Below are positions 45,435 through 54,229 of a stretch of 64,000 bases of DNA, in pieces. The notes beneath the pieces were generated by a model that saw only the letters and a list, made by a program, of their open reading frames with translations, had not been told where the DNA came from and searched no databases. The DNA comes from Primula veris (taxonomy: Eukaryota > Streptophyta > Magnoliopsida > Ericales > Primulaceae), in the NCBI GenBank assembly GCA_963682055.1, contig OY821741.1:27722711-27786710 (forward strand). Reading direction: 5' to 3'. Every line of letters starts with the position of its first letter. Position 1 is the stretch's first letter. The position numbers and the translations under genes were made by a program.

Positions 45435-47530
45435 TCACGCCACTCGTCCTAGTCCGTAAGACGAGTCATTCCCAATCCCTTCGCTCGAACTTATCTGTTT
45501 CTCAAAGTTCTCCACTTTCTCGTCCCCGTCTTGTGCTTCCAGAACCCTACTCACAAGTTCCGGTTGTACCACTATTGTGTGCAAGGTCCCCACATTAACA
45601 TGTCCCAACTCCAAGTCGAACTCGTTCACTTTTCCCATCATCCTCCATTCGTCGATCGCCACATGCGCTAAGGTCGCATGGGACTTTCGACTCAAAGCAT
45701 CCGCCACTACATTGGCCTTTCCCGGATGGTAGTGCAAGTCGTAGTCGTACTGTTCCAGATATTCCATCCATCGTCGTTGTCGCATATTTAAATCACGTTG
45801 GGTAAAAATATGCCCTAAGCTCTTGTGATCCGAGAACACTTCGAACTTTTCCCCGAACAGATAATGCCTCCATATCTTCAACGCATGAACTATTGCCGCT
45901 AGCTCTAGGTCATGAGTTGGATAGTTCTTTTCGTGAATCTTTAGTTGTCGCGAAGCATATGCGATAACCTTTCCATCTTGCATCAAGACACAACCCAAAC
46001 CTTCCTTCGAAGCATCGCAATACACCTGGTAACCCTTCCCTTGCTCCGGAATAACTAGTATGGGGGAATTAGTCAACCGCTTCTTGAGCTCTAGGAAAGC
46101 TTTCTCGCAAGCCTCACTCCACACGAACTTCACCCCTTTCTTGGTAAGGTAAGTCATAGGAGTCTCTAACTTCGAGAAATCCTTGACGAACCATCGATAG
46201 TACCCCGCTAAACCCAAGAAACTTCGAATTTCGAACACATTCTTCGGTTGTGCCCATTTCGAAACTGCCTCAATTTTTGTCGTGTCCACCTTTACCCTTC
46301 TTCCGAGATCACATGTCCAAGAAATTTCACCTCATTTAGCCAAAACTCACATTTGCTAAATTTTCCGTAAAGTTGGTGCTCCCTCAACGTGAGCAACGCT
46401 AAACGGAGATGCTCCTCCTGTTCCTCTCTTGAACTCGAGTAAATCAAAATATCATCGACAAAGACCACCACAAACTTGTCGAGATACTCCTTAAAGATTC
46501 GGTTCATTAACTCCATAAATGCTGCCGGCGCGTTAGTTAACCCGAACGGCATAACCACAAACTCATAGTGACCATACCGGGTCCTAAAGGCCGTTTTCGA
46601 AATATCCTCATCCTTCACCCTCAATTGGTGATAGCTTGATCGCAAGTCGATTTTTGAAAAGAACATCCTTCCTTTCAGTTGGTCAAACAAATCGTCAATT
46701 CGAGGTAGTGGGTACTTATTCTTAATAGTCACCCTATTTAGCTTTCGATAGTCGATGCACATCCTCATCGATCCATCTTTCTTTTGCACGAATAAGGCTG
46801 GTGCCGCCCACGGTGACGTACTCCGCCTAATAAACCCCTTCTCTAGTAGTTCTTCTAACTGCTTACTTAACTCTTTCAACTCTGCTGGTGCCAAACGATA
46901 TGGGGAAATGGCTATGGGTGCAGTTCCCGGTACCAATTCGATAGAAAAATCTAACCCTCATTTCGGTGGTTACCCCGCTATATCCTTCGGAAACACATCT
47001 CTAAAGTGGTCCACTACGCTTGGCCACGTTTCCACTTCCTCGTCGTTATCCACTATCAAGAGACTAGCCAAAAGACAAGACAGGTTGCCCACAACCTGTT
47101 TGGAATAATAAGGAATAGAAGAAAGGGTTGCATCGCTTTCCCCACGAAAGAACACCTCACCTCCGGATGAAGTTGTAAGGAAAACCTTTCGTCGAACACA
47201 ATCGATGAAAGAATTGAAATGAACCAATCAGTCCATTCCAAGTATCACGTCGAATCCCGACATCTCTATAACCACTAAATCGAATATAAACACGTGGTCC
47301 ACGACCACCATCTCACAAGACCGACACACTCGGTCCAACACAACTCGACCCCCAACAGGAGTCTCTACAACGATAGGGTTCTCTAGAACCCCAATTTCTA
47401 ACGACAAAGACTCAACTAGATGCCTAGCTATAAAAGAATGTGAAGCCCCTGTATCGAAAAGAACATGTGCCCAAGATGAGCACACAAGAACCATACCTTG
47501 TACATTTGCCGGATCTCCTTGGTTTGGCAA
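45435..47530 (-). pseudogene. pol: Ty3/gypsy pol remnant: protease, RT, RNase H; no integrase
   Basis: Protease: VLFDTGASHSFIA near 47450 and VILGMD with a Trp-to-stop TGA at 47228. Two further stops near 46950-46970 precede RT ([84 protein letters not shown]), whose catalytic aspartates are intact. A 1-nt shift at 46290 separates RNase H ([51 protein letters not shown]). The frame then runs about 60 codons and ends in DNA that duplicates a downstream 57-bp repeat. The integrase zinc finger, catalytic core and chromodomain expected next are absent. Confidence 0.9.
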
Positions 47531-48687
47531 CTATGGCAAGGCAAATAGACGTTCTTGAATTGGTGGGTTTTCTTGTGGTCCTCGATTTCCCCCATGATTC
47601 CCTCGGTTTCCCGGGCCCTGATAGCCTCCTCGGTAGTTCCCACGGTTTCCCCCTCCTTGGTGGTTACCTCGAAACCCTCCCCCTTGGTTCCCAGGTAATT
47701 GGTGTGGTGGTACGAATCCTGGTCCTCTTGGTGGTGGTGGTGGCAACCTAGGTGTCGATTCTTCCTTGTCCCCCGGGACAAACCCTTGTCGTATGTCCCA
47801 TTCAGTTGCATGTCCTACATTGGACCCTAGGGCACTCGAATTGTCGATGGCTCGCGTCTCCACAGTGGAAACACGCTCCCCTTATCATGACGTTTGTCGG
47901 CGGTGGGTTAAAACTCCTCTCTCCTCTTCCCGATTGTTGAAATCGCGAATTATTTGCCATATCCCAAGTCCGCTTTTTATCTTCCCTCGGAGAATTTCTG
48001 GTTTTCGACTTCTCCGAGATTCGCTTGTTATGGAGTAGAGCTCCTTCCACGGCTTAGGCTGATTTTACCAATTCATTATAGTTGACATGTCGAGCCGATG
48101 CCAATTGTAACGAGATGGTCGGATTCAACCCCTTCATGAATCTCCTACATCTTTCTGCGCCCCCTATACTATTCCTGCTGAAACTGAGCCATATTCATCC
48201 TTTGCTCCCCATTTACTATTCCTGCTGCCGATAAATATTTCTCCATTTCGTCCACCCATCCCTCAGCTATGGATGGTTCACCTACCCCATCGAAAGTCGG
48301 AGCCCCCAATCGGGTGAAGTTAAGCAATCCATTGTTGCTTGAACTTCCAGCTTGTGCATTCTGCACCATCATTTACACCACCTTCTGAAGGTCGGTCATC
48401 ACTTGATTAGCATTTACCTTTTCCGGTTCATGTGCAAAGGTCTCTTCTTCTTCCATATTCACTTCCTCATACACGTTCTCAGCCTCGAGTTGCTCAGGTG
48501 GTGGGGCATTAGTGTTACCTCTCCCCCCACGATTTCTTGCAGTTCTTCTTCCTCTAGTTGCTCCACGCCCCCTTGGAGCTCTTCTTCCTCCTCCATTTGT
48601 CCTACCTCGGGTAGCCGCACCGCTTGATGGTGATGCACCCCCACGTGTAGCTGGTCTCCTTCCACTAGTCCTTGTGGTAATAGCCAT
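47531..48687 (-). pseudogene. gag: Ty3/gypsy gag remnant with internal deletion
   Basis: Start at the ATG about 48685-48687 (MAITTRTSGRRPATRGG). An Arg/Gly-rich N-terminus leads to an acidic stretch, a TAA near 48373 (probable Gln codon lost), then LNFTRLGAPTFDG and EMEKYL. The middle of the usual gag domain is missing. At the break near 48168-48228 a 13-bp direct repeat (ACTATTCCTGCTG) flanks the joint. The zinc knuckle CFHCGDASHRQFEC is at about 47834-47873, followed by a Gly/Pro/Arg/Asn-rich linker to protease. Several frameshifts are present. Confidence 0.8.
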
Positions 48688-49899
48688 TACTACATACATT
48701 TAAAACCGACACTTTAGTTGTCTTACTCGACACTACTACTCATAGATGTATATTCATACATGATAAAAGCTCGGTTTACAAATCAATCACTTTATCAAGC
48801 TTTCTAAGGTTCAAAAACTGATTTTTACGAATTCCCAATTTCGACGATATAACGCTTTGACTTTTCCAAAGATAGAAACTGAAAATTCTGAAATGCCAGA
48901 AAGATAGAGTACTGAAAAACGAAGCCAACGGTTCAAGCGGAACTAGAATCGGAGTTAAAATGAACAAGTTACAAGCGTTTGAAGTATAACGAGAAAAATA
49001 GCAAAATTGCCAAAACACGACCGATCGTTTTGGACAAAACGACCGATCGTTTTTGATCAAAATCCTTCCAGTGAGGTCACCAAAAATTCGACCGATCGTT
49101 TTGGGAAAACGACCGATCGTTTTTGGTACAAATCCTTCCAGTGAGGTCAGAAAAATTTCGACCGATCGTTTTGGGCAAACGACTGATCGTTTTTGGTACA
49201 TTTCTTCCAGTGAGGTCAGAAAAATTTCGACCGATCGTTTCTACAGACGACCGATCGTTAAACAGCAGAAAATAAAGATTCAAAAATGCAAAATTTCTCA
49301 ACACTCGTAATATCCTACATGGCATATATCACACAAATAACCCATTTAAGTCCACAAACTTATTACGATCAACATCCATTCGCATAAAACGTACTTCAAC
49401 ACACAAGTTAATAATATGAAAACGCACTACGTAAAATCATCAACTTCACAATTCTCGCACTCTAATAGTTCGCTACTACCAGACATGCAAACTTATACCT
49501 CATACAGATCATATAAATCTACACACGCATACAATCAACACAAAAATGCGAGGGATAACCCATCACGATACGTTATCCTAAAGCATCCGAGAGTCCTTGC
49601 ATACTCTACAACTTCAAATCGCTAAGGTATTCCTTCACACATACCGACAAAAGGTCTATTCACTAGTTTGACGAGCCGGGATCAACAAGCGTCCTCATTG
49701 TCCCCAACTTGCCTCACATGTGAACTTTTCTTTCATCAACTACTACTAAATTCTAGCTACATGTCTTAAGCTAAATGCAACCCCCCGTTTTAGAAAAATT
49801 TTGAATTTTTGAAAAAACTTTTATGAAAATGATACGATGGATCTTGGTTCAATGGTTACCCATCTTCCCGTCGTCCCAAAGTATTCAAGAACCCAGTTA
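48688..49899 (-). other. 5' leader of the chromovirus-like element
   Basis: Non-coding DNA between PBS and gag. Holds the palindrome-bearing tandem repeat at 49017-49260. The open frames seen across that repeat on both strands are a product of its periodicity and are not counted as genes. Confidence 0.6.
49017..49260. repeat. Four tandem units of about 62-66 bp with paired CGACCGATCGTTT motifs
   Basis: Each unit carries two copies of CGACCGATCGTTT facing the same way, separated by GGGAAAA- or GGACAAA-like spacers, then CTTCCAGTGAGGTCA. CGATCG is a palindrome and AACGACCGATCGTT is nearly one. At least eight motif copies lie in 240 bp. Confidence 0.85.
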
Positions 49900-49911
49900 G
49901 CTCTGATACCA
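49900..49911 (-). promoter_or_regulatory. Primer binding site of the chromovirus-like element
   Basis: Minus-strand TGGTATCAGAGC, three bases inside the right terminal repeat. It is the usual tRNA-iMet PBS and fixes both direction and the inner edge of the 5' terminal repeat. Confidence 0.9.
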
Positions 49912-49914
49912 ACT

Positions 49915-49957
49915 TGTCACGCCTTGATGTCCGTTTTTAGGATTTTGGGGCGTGACA
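49915..49957 (-). repeat. 5' terminal repeat (micro-LTR), 43 bp
   Basis: Plus-strand TGTCACGCCTTGATGTCC...GGATTTTGGGGCGTGACA. It matches the reverse complement of the left terminal repeat better than its forward strand. Inner edge set by the PBS, outer edge by the TSD. Confidence 0.7.
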
Positions 49958-49962
49958 ATGTC
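49958..49962. repeat. Target site duplication ATGTC (right) of the chromovirus-like element
   Basis: Matches 44769-44773. Confidence 0.9.
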
Positions 49963-50789
49963 TATTCCATTTCTTGGAACGCAACCTCATTTTTAAAAAG
50001 TCATCAACTAACACTAGCTCCGTTTTATAAGAAAAAATCAGTGGATATTGATCGATGGGGGCATTTCATCAGCATTCGACCATGCATGTTAAGGTTACGA
50101 TGGGATGATCGGTTTATTTTAGAGCCATATAGCCCTAGCCGGTTAAGTAGAGGAGCTGGTGTTCGTTCTTCAAGTCTTGAAAAGGGACTCCAGTTTTGGC
50201 GTTATAGTAGTCATGGGTATCCTGACTCAAGGGCAATTGTTCCTCCTCTATATGAAAAACTTAGAGCAAACATGACCCGAAGGTTTAGGGAATGTTGGGT
50301 ATGAGTTCATGGGTATTATTTGATTGATGGGAGAGAAATAATTATCGCTAGTACTCAAAAGGTTAATAGTGACCCTAATATATTTTCTCATCCTGCGTTG
50401 ATATACCAAAATATCTGAGGCGTCTTCTAGTGCCACAATACCTCTTGTGAATACCAAATGACATGAGAAACGTTGTTCTTCTCCTGTTTATGATGGGAGA
50501 GAAACAATTATTGCTAGTACTCGAAAGGTTGTTGGTGACCCTAATATATCTTCTCATCCTGACATTGATATACCACAAATATCTGAGGCATCTTCTAGTG
50601 CCACAATACCTCTTGTGAATCCCAAACGACCTGAGAAACGTTGTTCTTCTCCTGTTTATAATCTGGAAGATAGTCAAAGCGATAGTGAGCATCATCATCA
50701 TCGTCAAAAAAAGGAGAAATGTTATCTCTGCTGATGTGAATCTCAATCTCCAAGATGAAAACGCGCCAAAGGGAACATTACTGTTGGAG
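49963..50789 (+). pseudogene. Antisense PMD gene, C-terminal part of the PMD exon
   Basis: Continues the frame that ended at 44773: SISWNATSFLKSHQL, HFISIRPCMLRLR, RFILEPYSPSRLSRG and RFRECWV are the conserved closing motifs of the PMD family. A TGA near 50302 is followed by a tandem 166-bp duplication (50326-50660) and then SQSDSEHHHHRQKK and, after a 1-nt shift at a poly-A run near 50706, NVISADVNLNLQDENAPKG. The exon appears to end at 50789 before a GTATTC donor. Confidence 0.75.
50326..50660 (+). repeat. 166-bp tandem duplication in the PMD exon
   Basis: 50326-50491 and 50492-50660 both begin GATGGGAGAGAAA and end CTTCTCCTGTTTAT. They differ by scattered substitutions, and the first copy has more stops. 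Confidence 0.9.
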
Positions 50790-51308
50790 GTATTCGGTTT
50801 AAAATCTTTCCTTATCATTACTTTGACTGTTTTCTACTATCAGTATGCTTCATGTGGTAAATTGAATAGAGTATTATGATGAAACCCTTAGTTTGTTGCA
50901 TATATACATTTTTGTATGACTGCTATTCCACTTTGTGTGAAAAGAAAATGGTAGGTTATGCACCTGGAATGGATTTCGCCACATCTCTTATTCATTTTGT
51001 AATACGTATCTATACCATGTTTTTGCTTCCCTCCTATTTTTTAGAGAAAATACGTAGCATTACAAGTTTTTTAACACTATGTAATGTTATTGCTACTAAT
51101 GCTCCATAGTAGTTTAACAAAACCAAAACAGAGGTCGTGCAATAAAACTTGTTACAGTATTTATTTATTTTTTGCTCAACCCTTTGCATAAGAATTCTGA
51201 ACATGGTCTTGGTCTTTGCGAAGTTAGTCGATAGAAACTCTTTCCAATTTATCGCTTCCTTTCTCTCTTTTTGTTTTATAATTCATTTTTTTTTTTTTTA
51301 AATTTCAG
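50790..51308 (+). other. Apparent intron of the antisense PMD gene
   Basis: GT at 50790-50791 and a T-rich tract ending AATTTCAG at 51301-51308. Small frames inside it have no domain. Confidence 0.55.
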
Positions 51309-51753
51309 TTGGAAGATCGACTTGTTGAAGGTAATTCTGGTGAGGGAAATCTAAATCACCAAGTACAGAATGTGTCGGAGAAAAGATTAACTTCGAAGGT
51401 CTTCGTAAAACCCCTTTCTTTTGACGTTTTTTTTTTATAAGCACATATATTTGCACTTTCTGAAGGATGCTATTTTATTCTTTTTAGCAGGAATCTCCAG
51501 TTTTCGAAGATAATGTTGTTGATTGAGATCTTAATCACTTTGCTAAAGATATGCTTTAAAAGAGATTATTCTCGAAGGAACCCTTTTCTTTTGACGGTTT
51601 TATATTTATTTATTAAGCACATATATTTGCACTTTCTGATGCATGCTATTTTATTCTTTTTAGTAGGAATCTCAAGTTTTTGAAGATAATGTTGGTGATG
51701 GAGATTTTAATCACCTTGCTAAGGATATGCTCGAAAAGAGATTATTCTCGGAG
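51309..51753 (+). repeat. Three tandem exon-intron units of the antisense PMD gene
   Basis: Exon-like units at 51309-51398, 51491-51578 and 51667-51753 (87-90 bp, about 29 codons) share GAATCTC.AGTTTT.GAAGATAAT and end AAAGAGATTATTCTCG(A/G)AG. They are separated by introns of about 90 bp that also resemble each other (GCACATATATTTGCACTTTCTGA.G.ATGC). Donors are GT for units 1 and 3 but GA for unit 2; acceptors are CAG, CAG and TAG. Unit 3 encodes a clean peptide (VFEDNVGDGDFNHLAKDMLE); unit 2 has stops. Confidence 0.75.
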
Positions 51754-51868
51754 GTAATTGATAAAACCTATTATTTTGTTGAATATTTCCCTTTATGATT
51801 ACCCTTCTTAAGAATATGTTTTCTTCTTGATTCCCCTTGCTAATACCATTGTATAAATATTTCATCCG

Positions 51869-52660
51869 GAACATGAACTTCATGAAGAAGGCGTTGGCAA
51901 CAATGATAATGAGATGGAAAGACTATCGTTTGGCGAGAGCATGGCCGACATGTCCCAGTTGGTTGAAGAATGCTCTGGTTTCCCTCAAATGCTAGAAGAG
52001 GTTTCTAAATTGTGCGTGGAAGTTCCAAAAAGGCAGGTTCTTTCTTCAACCTCAGAGTTTGTAAATGCTGATGATGTTGCAACTTGTCAGAATTACTATC
52101 TTAAGTCATTGTGGGCAAGACTTGAGGAGAAGCTTTTGGGTTGTAGCTTGCAGCATCTTAATTTGCTCAAAGTCAAAGTGGATGTCTCCAATATCTTAAA
52201 GGGAATGGTTATTGTTCCGAACCTTGACTTGTCCTTTTAGAAGAATAATGTTTCAGAGCTATTTGACAAAGCTTGCAAATATGATCAGCAGTGCTTACTG
52301 TCTTTGGAAAATAATTCGAAGAGGTCTCAAAAATTGGTTATCGAAGAGAAAAGTAAACTGCTCGAAGTTATGGATTCTGATCAAGTAAAATGCAAGACCA
52401 ATATTAAAGATTTGGAGAACGATCTAGCCATTGTTGTTACCCGGATCGATGAGTTGAAAGCAAAATACAAGGAGAAGAAATCATTGTTGAGTGAGGAGAA
52501 GAACAAAGTATCAAAATTGCGAGATGATGTTGATTCACTTAATGAAGAGATTACTACGCTTAAGGCCCAGGAAAACGAAGCTGAAGATCGATTGGGAGAG
52601 CTTTCGAGATTCTTAGAGCATGCTCGTGGAGAGATCATAGGCTACAAGTTGTTTTCTTAA
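51869..52660 (+). pseudogene. Antisense PMD gene, C-terminal coiled-coil exon
   Basis: Open in one frame from 51869 with a single TAG at 52238-52240 (FxKNNVSEL, probable Gln). The first half (FGESMADMSQLVEECSG, YLKSLWARLEEKLLG) is helical; the second (52304-52657) is a strong coiled coil (DLENDLAIVVTRIDELKAKY, EEKNKVSKLRDDVDSLNEEI, LGELSRFLEHARGEI). A coiled-coil tail after a PMD is a common build for TE-related PMD proteins. The expected AG acceptor reads CG at 51867-51868, so this exon may be wrongly bounded or the site mutated. Confidence 0.65.
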
Positions 52661-54229
52661 TTTTTTATGTTCTGGCAGATTTATGTGCCTTGTTTTTCTA
52701 GTACCATCTCATGTAGCTTTGTCATGTTTTTCCGAATAATGTCTCTTTTTTTATTTTGAATAAGACTTTCCAATTTCGTTTATCTGCTACAGTTATTTTC
52801 ATTTTGATATAGCCCGTTTCTTTATATATTTCGTCGACTCTTTGCACTTTGTTACACCATACAGCGAGTTCCTTTTTCTTGTTATCTGCCACCGTCGCCG
52901 ATAACTGGATCTGGACCTTCTTTTTTTTTTTTTTTACATCTGGTGTTGTTTCAAAGGTACAATGAAAGGAAATTTGATAAATTGCTTGTTCATTTGAGCA
53001 TGTTTGAGATAACAAGTTACTAATTTGTGTTGGACTTTTGCTAATGAGAATAGCTTCTTGGTGCCTTGACTTGGTCACAACCACGTAATTTTCATCTTGT
53101 ATAATTCTTGCATTGATTTTTGTTCCCTCTCTATCTACTGTATAATTATCAGGAGAAGCTTGATCCACACTTGTAAAGAAAAGTACGTCAAAATATGATT
53201 GTGACACTAAAAAAATGTAGCAAAGCTTGAAGTCACAGTACTTATAGTATTCCCAACTTTTTGTTACAAAGTTCAAATGATAAATCGGACTCCTAGGAGT
53301 TGCTACTTAGTCCAAAAATCTGAAGATTTGTTTGATTCTTGGCTAGTGTACCAGCTTGACCAACAAAATACGATTACAGGTCCTTGTCAGGTTTGAAGTG
53401 ACGGAGGCAAGATAAAATTCAGCTGGAGACTCACTTACTTGTTCGTCTTCTTTAATGGCGACATTTAAACACATTTGATGGAAATTTTCAGTCTAACGAT
53501 CGTGGAAACAAGTCTGATTATTTTATTCTTGTGCGTGAAGAAGTTCAGTCTCCTCTGCTCAGAACTTTCCAATTAGATCGCAAACCGCCAAGTAATCAGT
53601 CTTCAAAATCTACCTTTGTAGCAGCAAAGAATTTTTTCGTCCCTCTTAATGGATCTGGACTCGTGAAATGTGTAGAATGATATGACCATTTACAAGAATT
53701 TATACATAATCTTTCCTTTAAACTGACAATAACTTGTTGAAACTCCTTTTGTTTTTTTGAAGCTCATGTCAGGCTTATAAAAACATTGTTGGTTCACTCT
53801 TTATATTGGGTGTTCCTGATACGTAACTAATATTAGCTACCCCAATTTTGACCCAATCTTTGTAGGAATTTTTTTTAATAAATAAAACGATCTTTTCGCG
53901 ATTTATTGACCATATTTGGATTACAAAAAAAAAACTTCTTTCCTTAATTGGAATATTCTTGCTTCTATATATATTGTTTTAATATTCCATAGTTTTGCTG
54001 TTGACAAAATAGAGTAATTTTTTTTTTTGCATGACTGGTGTCAAAGAAAACTTCAAGATACCTACATACCCGTGAGTGATCAAGCCAAAAGTAGTTCAAA
54101 TATTTTGTTTTGTTTTTTGGTGGTATGACTGATATCAAAGAAAAACTTCAAGATGCTTATGTACTCGTGAGTGATCAAGGCAAACGTAGTTCAGTTGGGT
54201 GCCTTTCACAATTTATACTCATGTGGGCC
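52661..54229. other. Region between the antisense PMD gene and Tat pol
   Basis: T-rich in places; convergent 3' ends of the PMD gene (plus) and pol (minus). Apart from the minus-strand frame at 52722-53276 nothing coding is visible. A near-repeat of AAGAAAACTTCAAGATaCcTAC...GTGAGTGATCAAG occurs at about 54044-54081 and 54139-54180. Confidence 0.4.
52722..53276 (-). CDS. Hypothetical ORF, 184 aa, in the sense direction of the Tat element
   Basis: I recognise no domain. The frame has a Phe/Tyr-rich start (WEYYKYCDFKLCYIFLV), a more protein-like middle (VDQASPDNYTVDREGTKIN, YVVVTKSRHQEAILI) and a Lys-rich end with a poly-Lys run that comes from a poly-T tract at 52921-52934. It lies just after pol in the element's sense, where extra ORFs occur in the Tat clade, and is convergent with the PMD gene. 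In a window this decayed an open frame of 184 codons is notable, but it could still be chance in AT-rich DNA. Confidence 0.25.
   Translation of the reverse strand: MNFVTKSWEYYKYCDFKLCYIFLVSQSYFDVLFFTSVDQASPDNYTVDREGTKINARIIQDENYVVVTKSRHQEAILISKSPTQISNLLSQTCSNEQAIYQISFHCTFETTPDVKKKKKKVQIQLSATVADNKKKELAVWCNKVQRVDEIYKETGYIKMKITVADKRNWKVLFKIKKETLFGKT

Larger units (their letters stand above)
44774..49957 (-). mobile_element. Chromovirus-like Ty3/gypsy element with 43-45 bp terminal repeats, integrase deleted
   Basis: Bounded by ATGTC on both sides. The outer ends are TGTCACGCCCCAAAATCC at the left and its reverse complement at the right. The PBS lies at the right and gag-protease-RT-RNase H run on the minus strand, so the right end is 5'. 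The RT and single RNase H resemble the chromovirus branch, and the tRNA-iMet PBS fits. Integrase and chromodomain are missing, and gag has an internal deletion. It sits inside the antisense PMD gene of the Tat element. Confidence 0.88.

Noticed and set aside
47440..48038. Plus-strand frames opposite chromovirus-like gag
   Set aside because: Shadows of Gly/Pro-rich minus-strand gag DNA.
48352..48703. Ser/Pro-rich plus-strand ORFs
   Set aside because: Antisense to the Arg/Gly-rich gag N-terminus, whose composition leaves the opposite strand open.
49017..49260. CRISPR-like array
   Set aside because: Units are about 65 bp with no distinct spacers, inside a plant retrotransposon leader; there are no cas genes.
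49053..49325. Proteins made of repeated RSVVFGK/PIVFGT-like units on either strand
   Set aside because: Produced by the tandem 65-bp repeat; no start context or homology.
52381..52638. Ser-rich minus-strand ORF
   Set aside because: Antisense shadow of the coiled-coil exon of the PMD gene.
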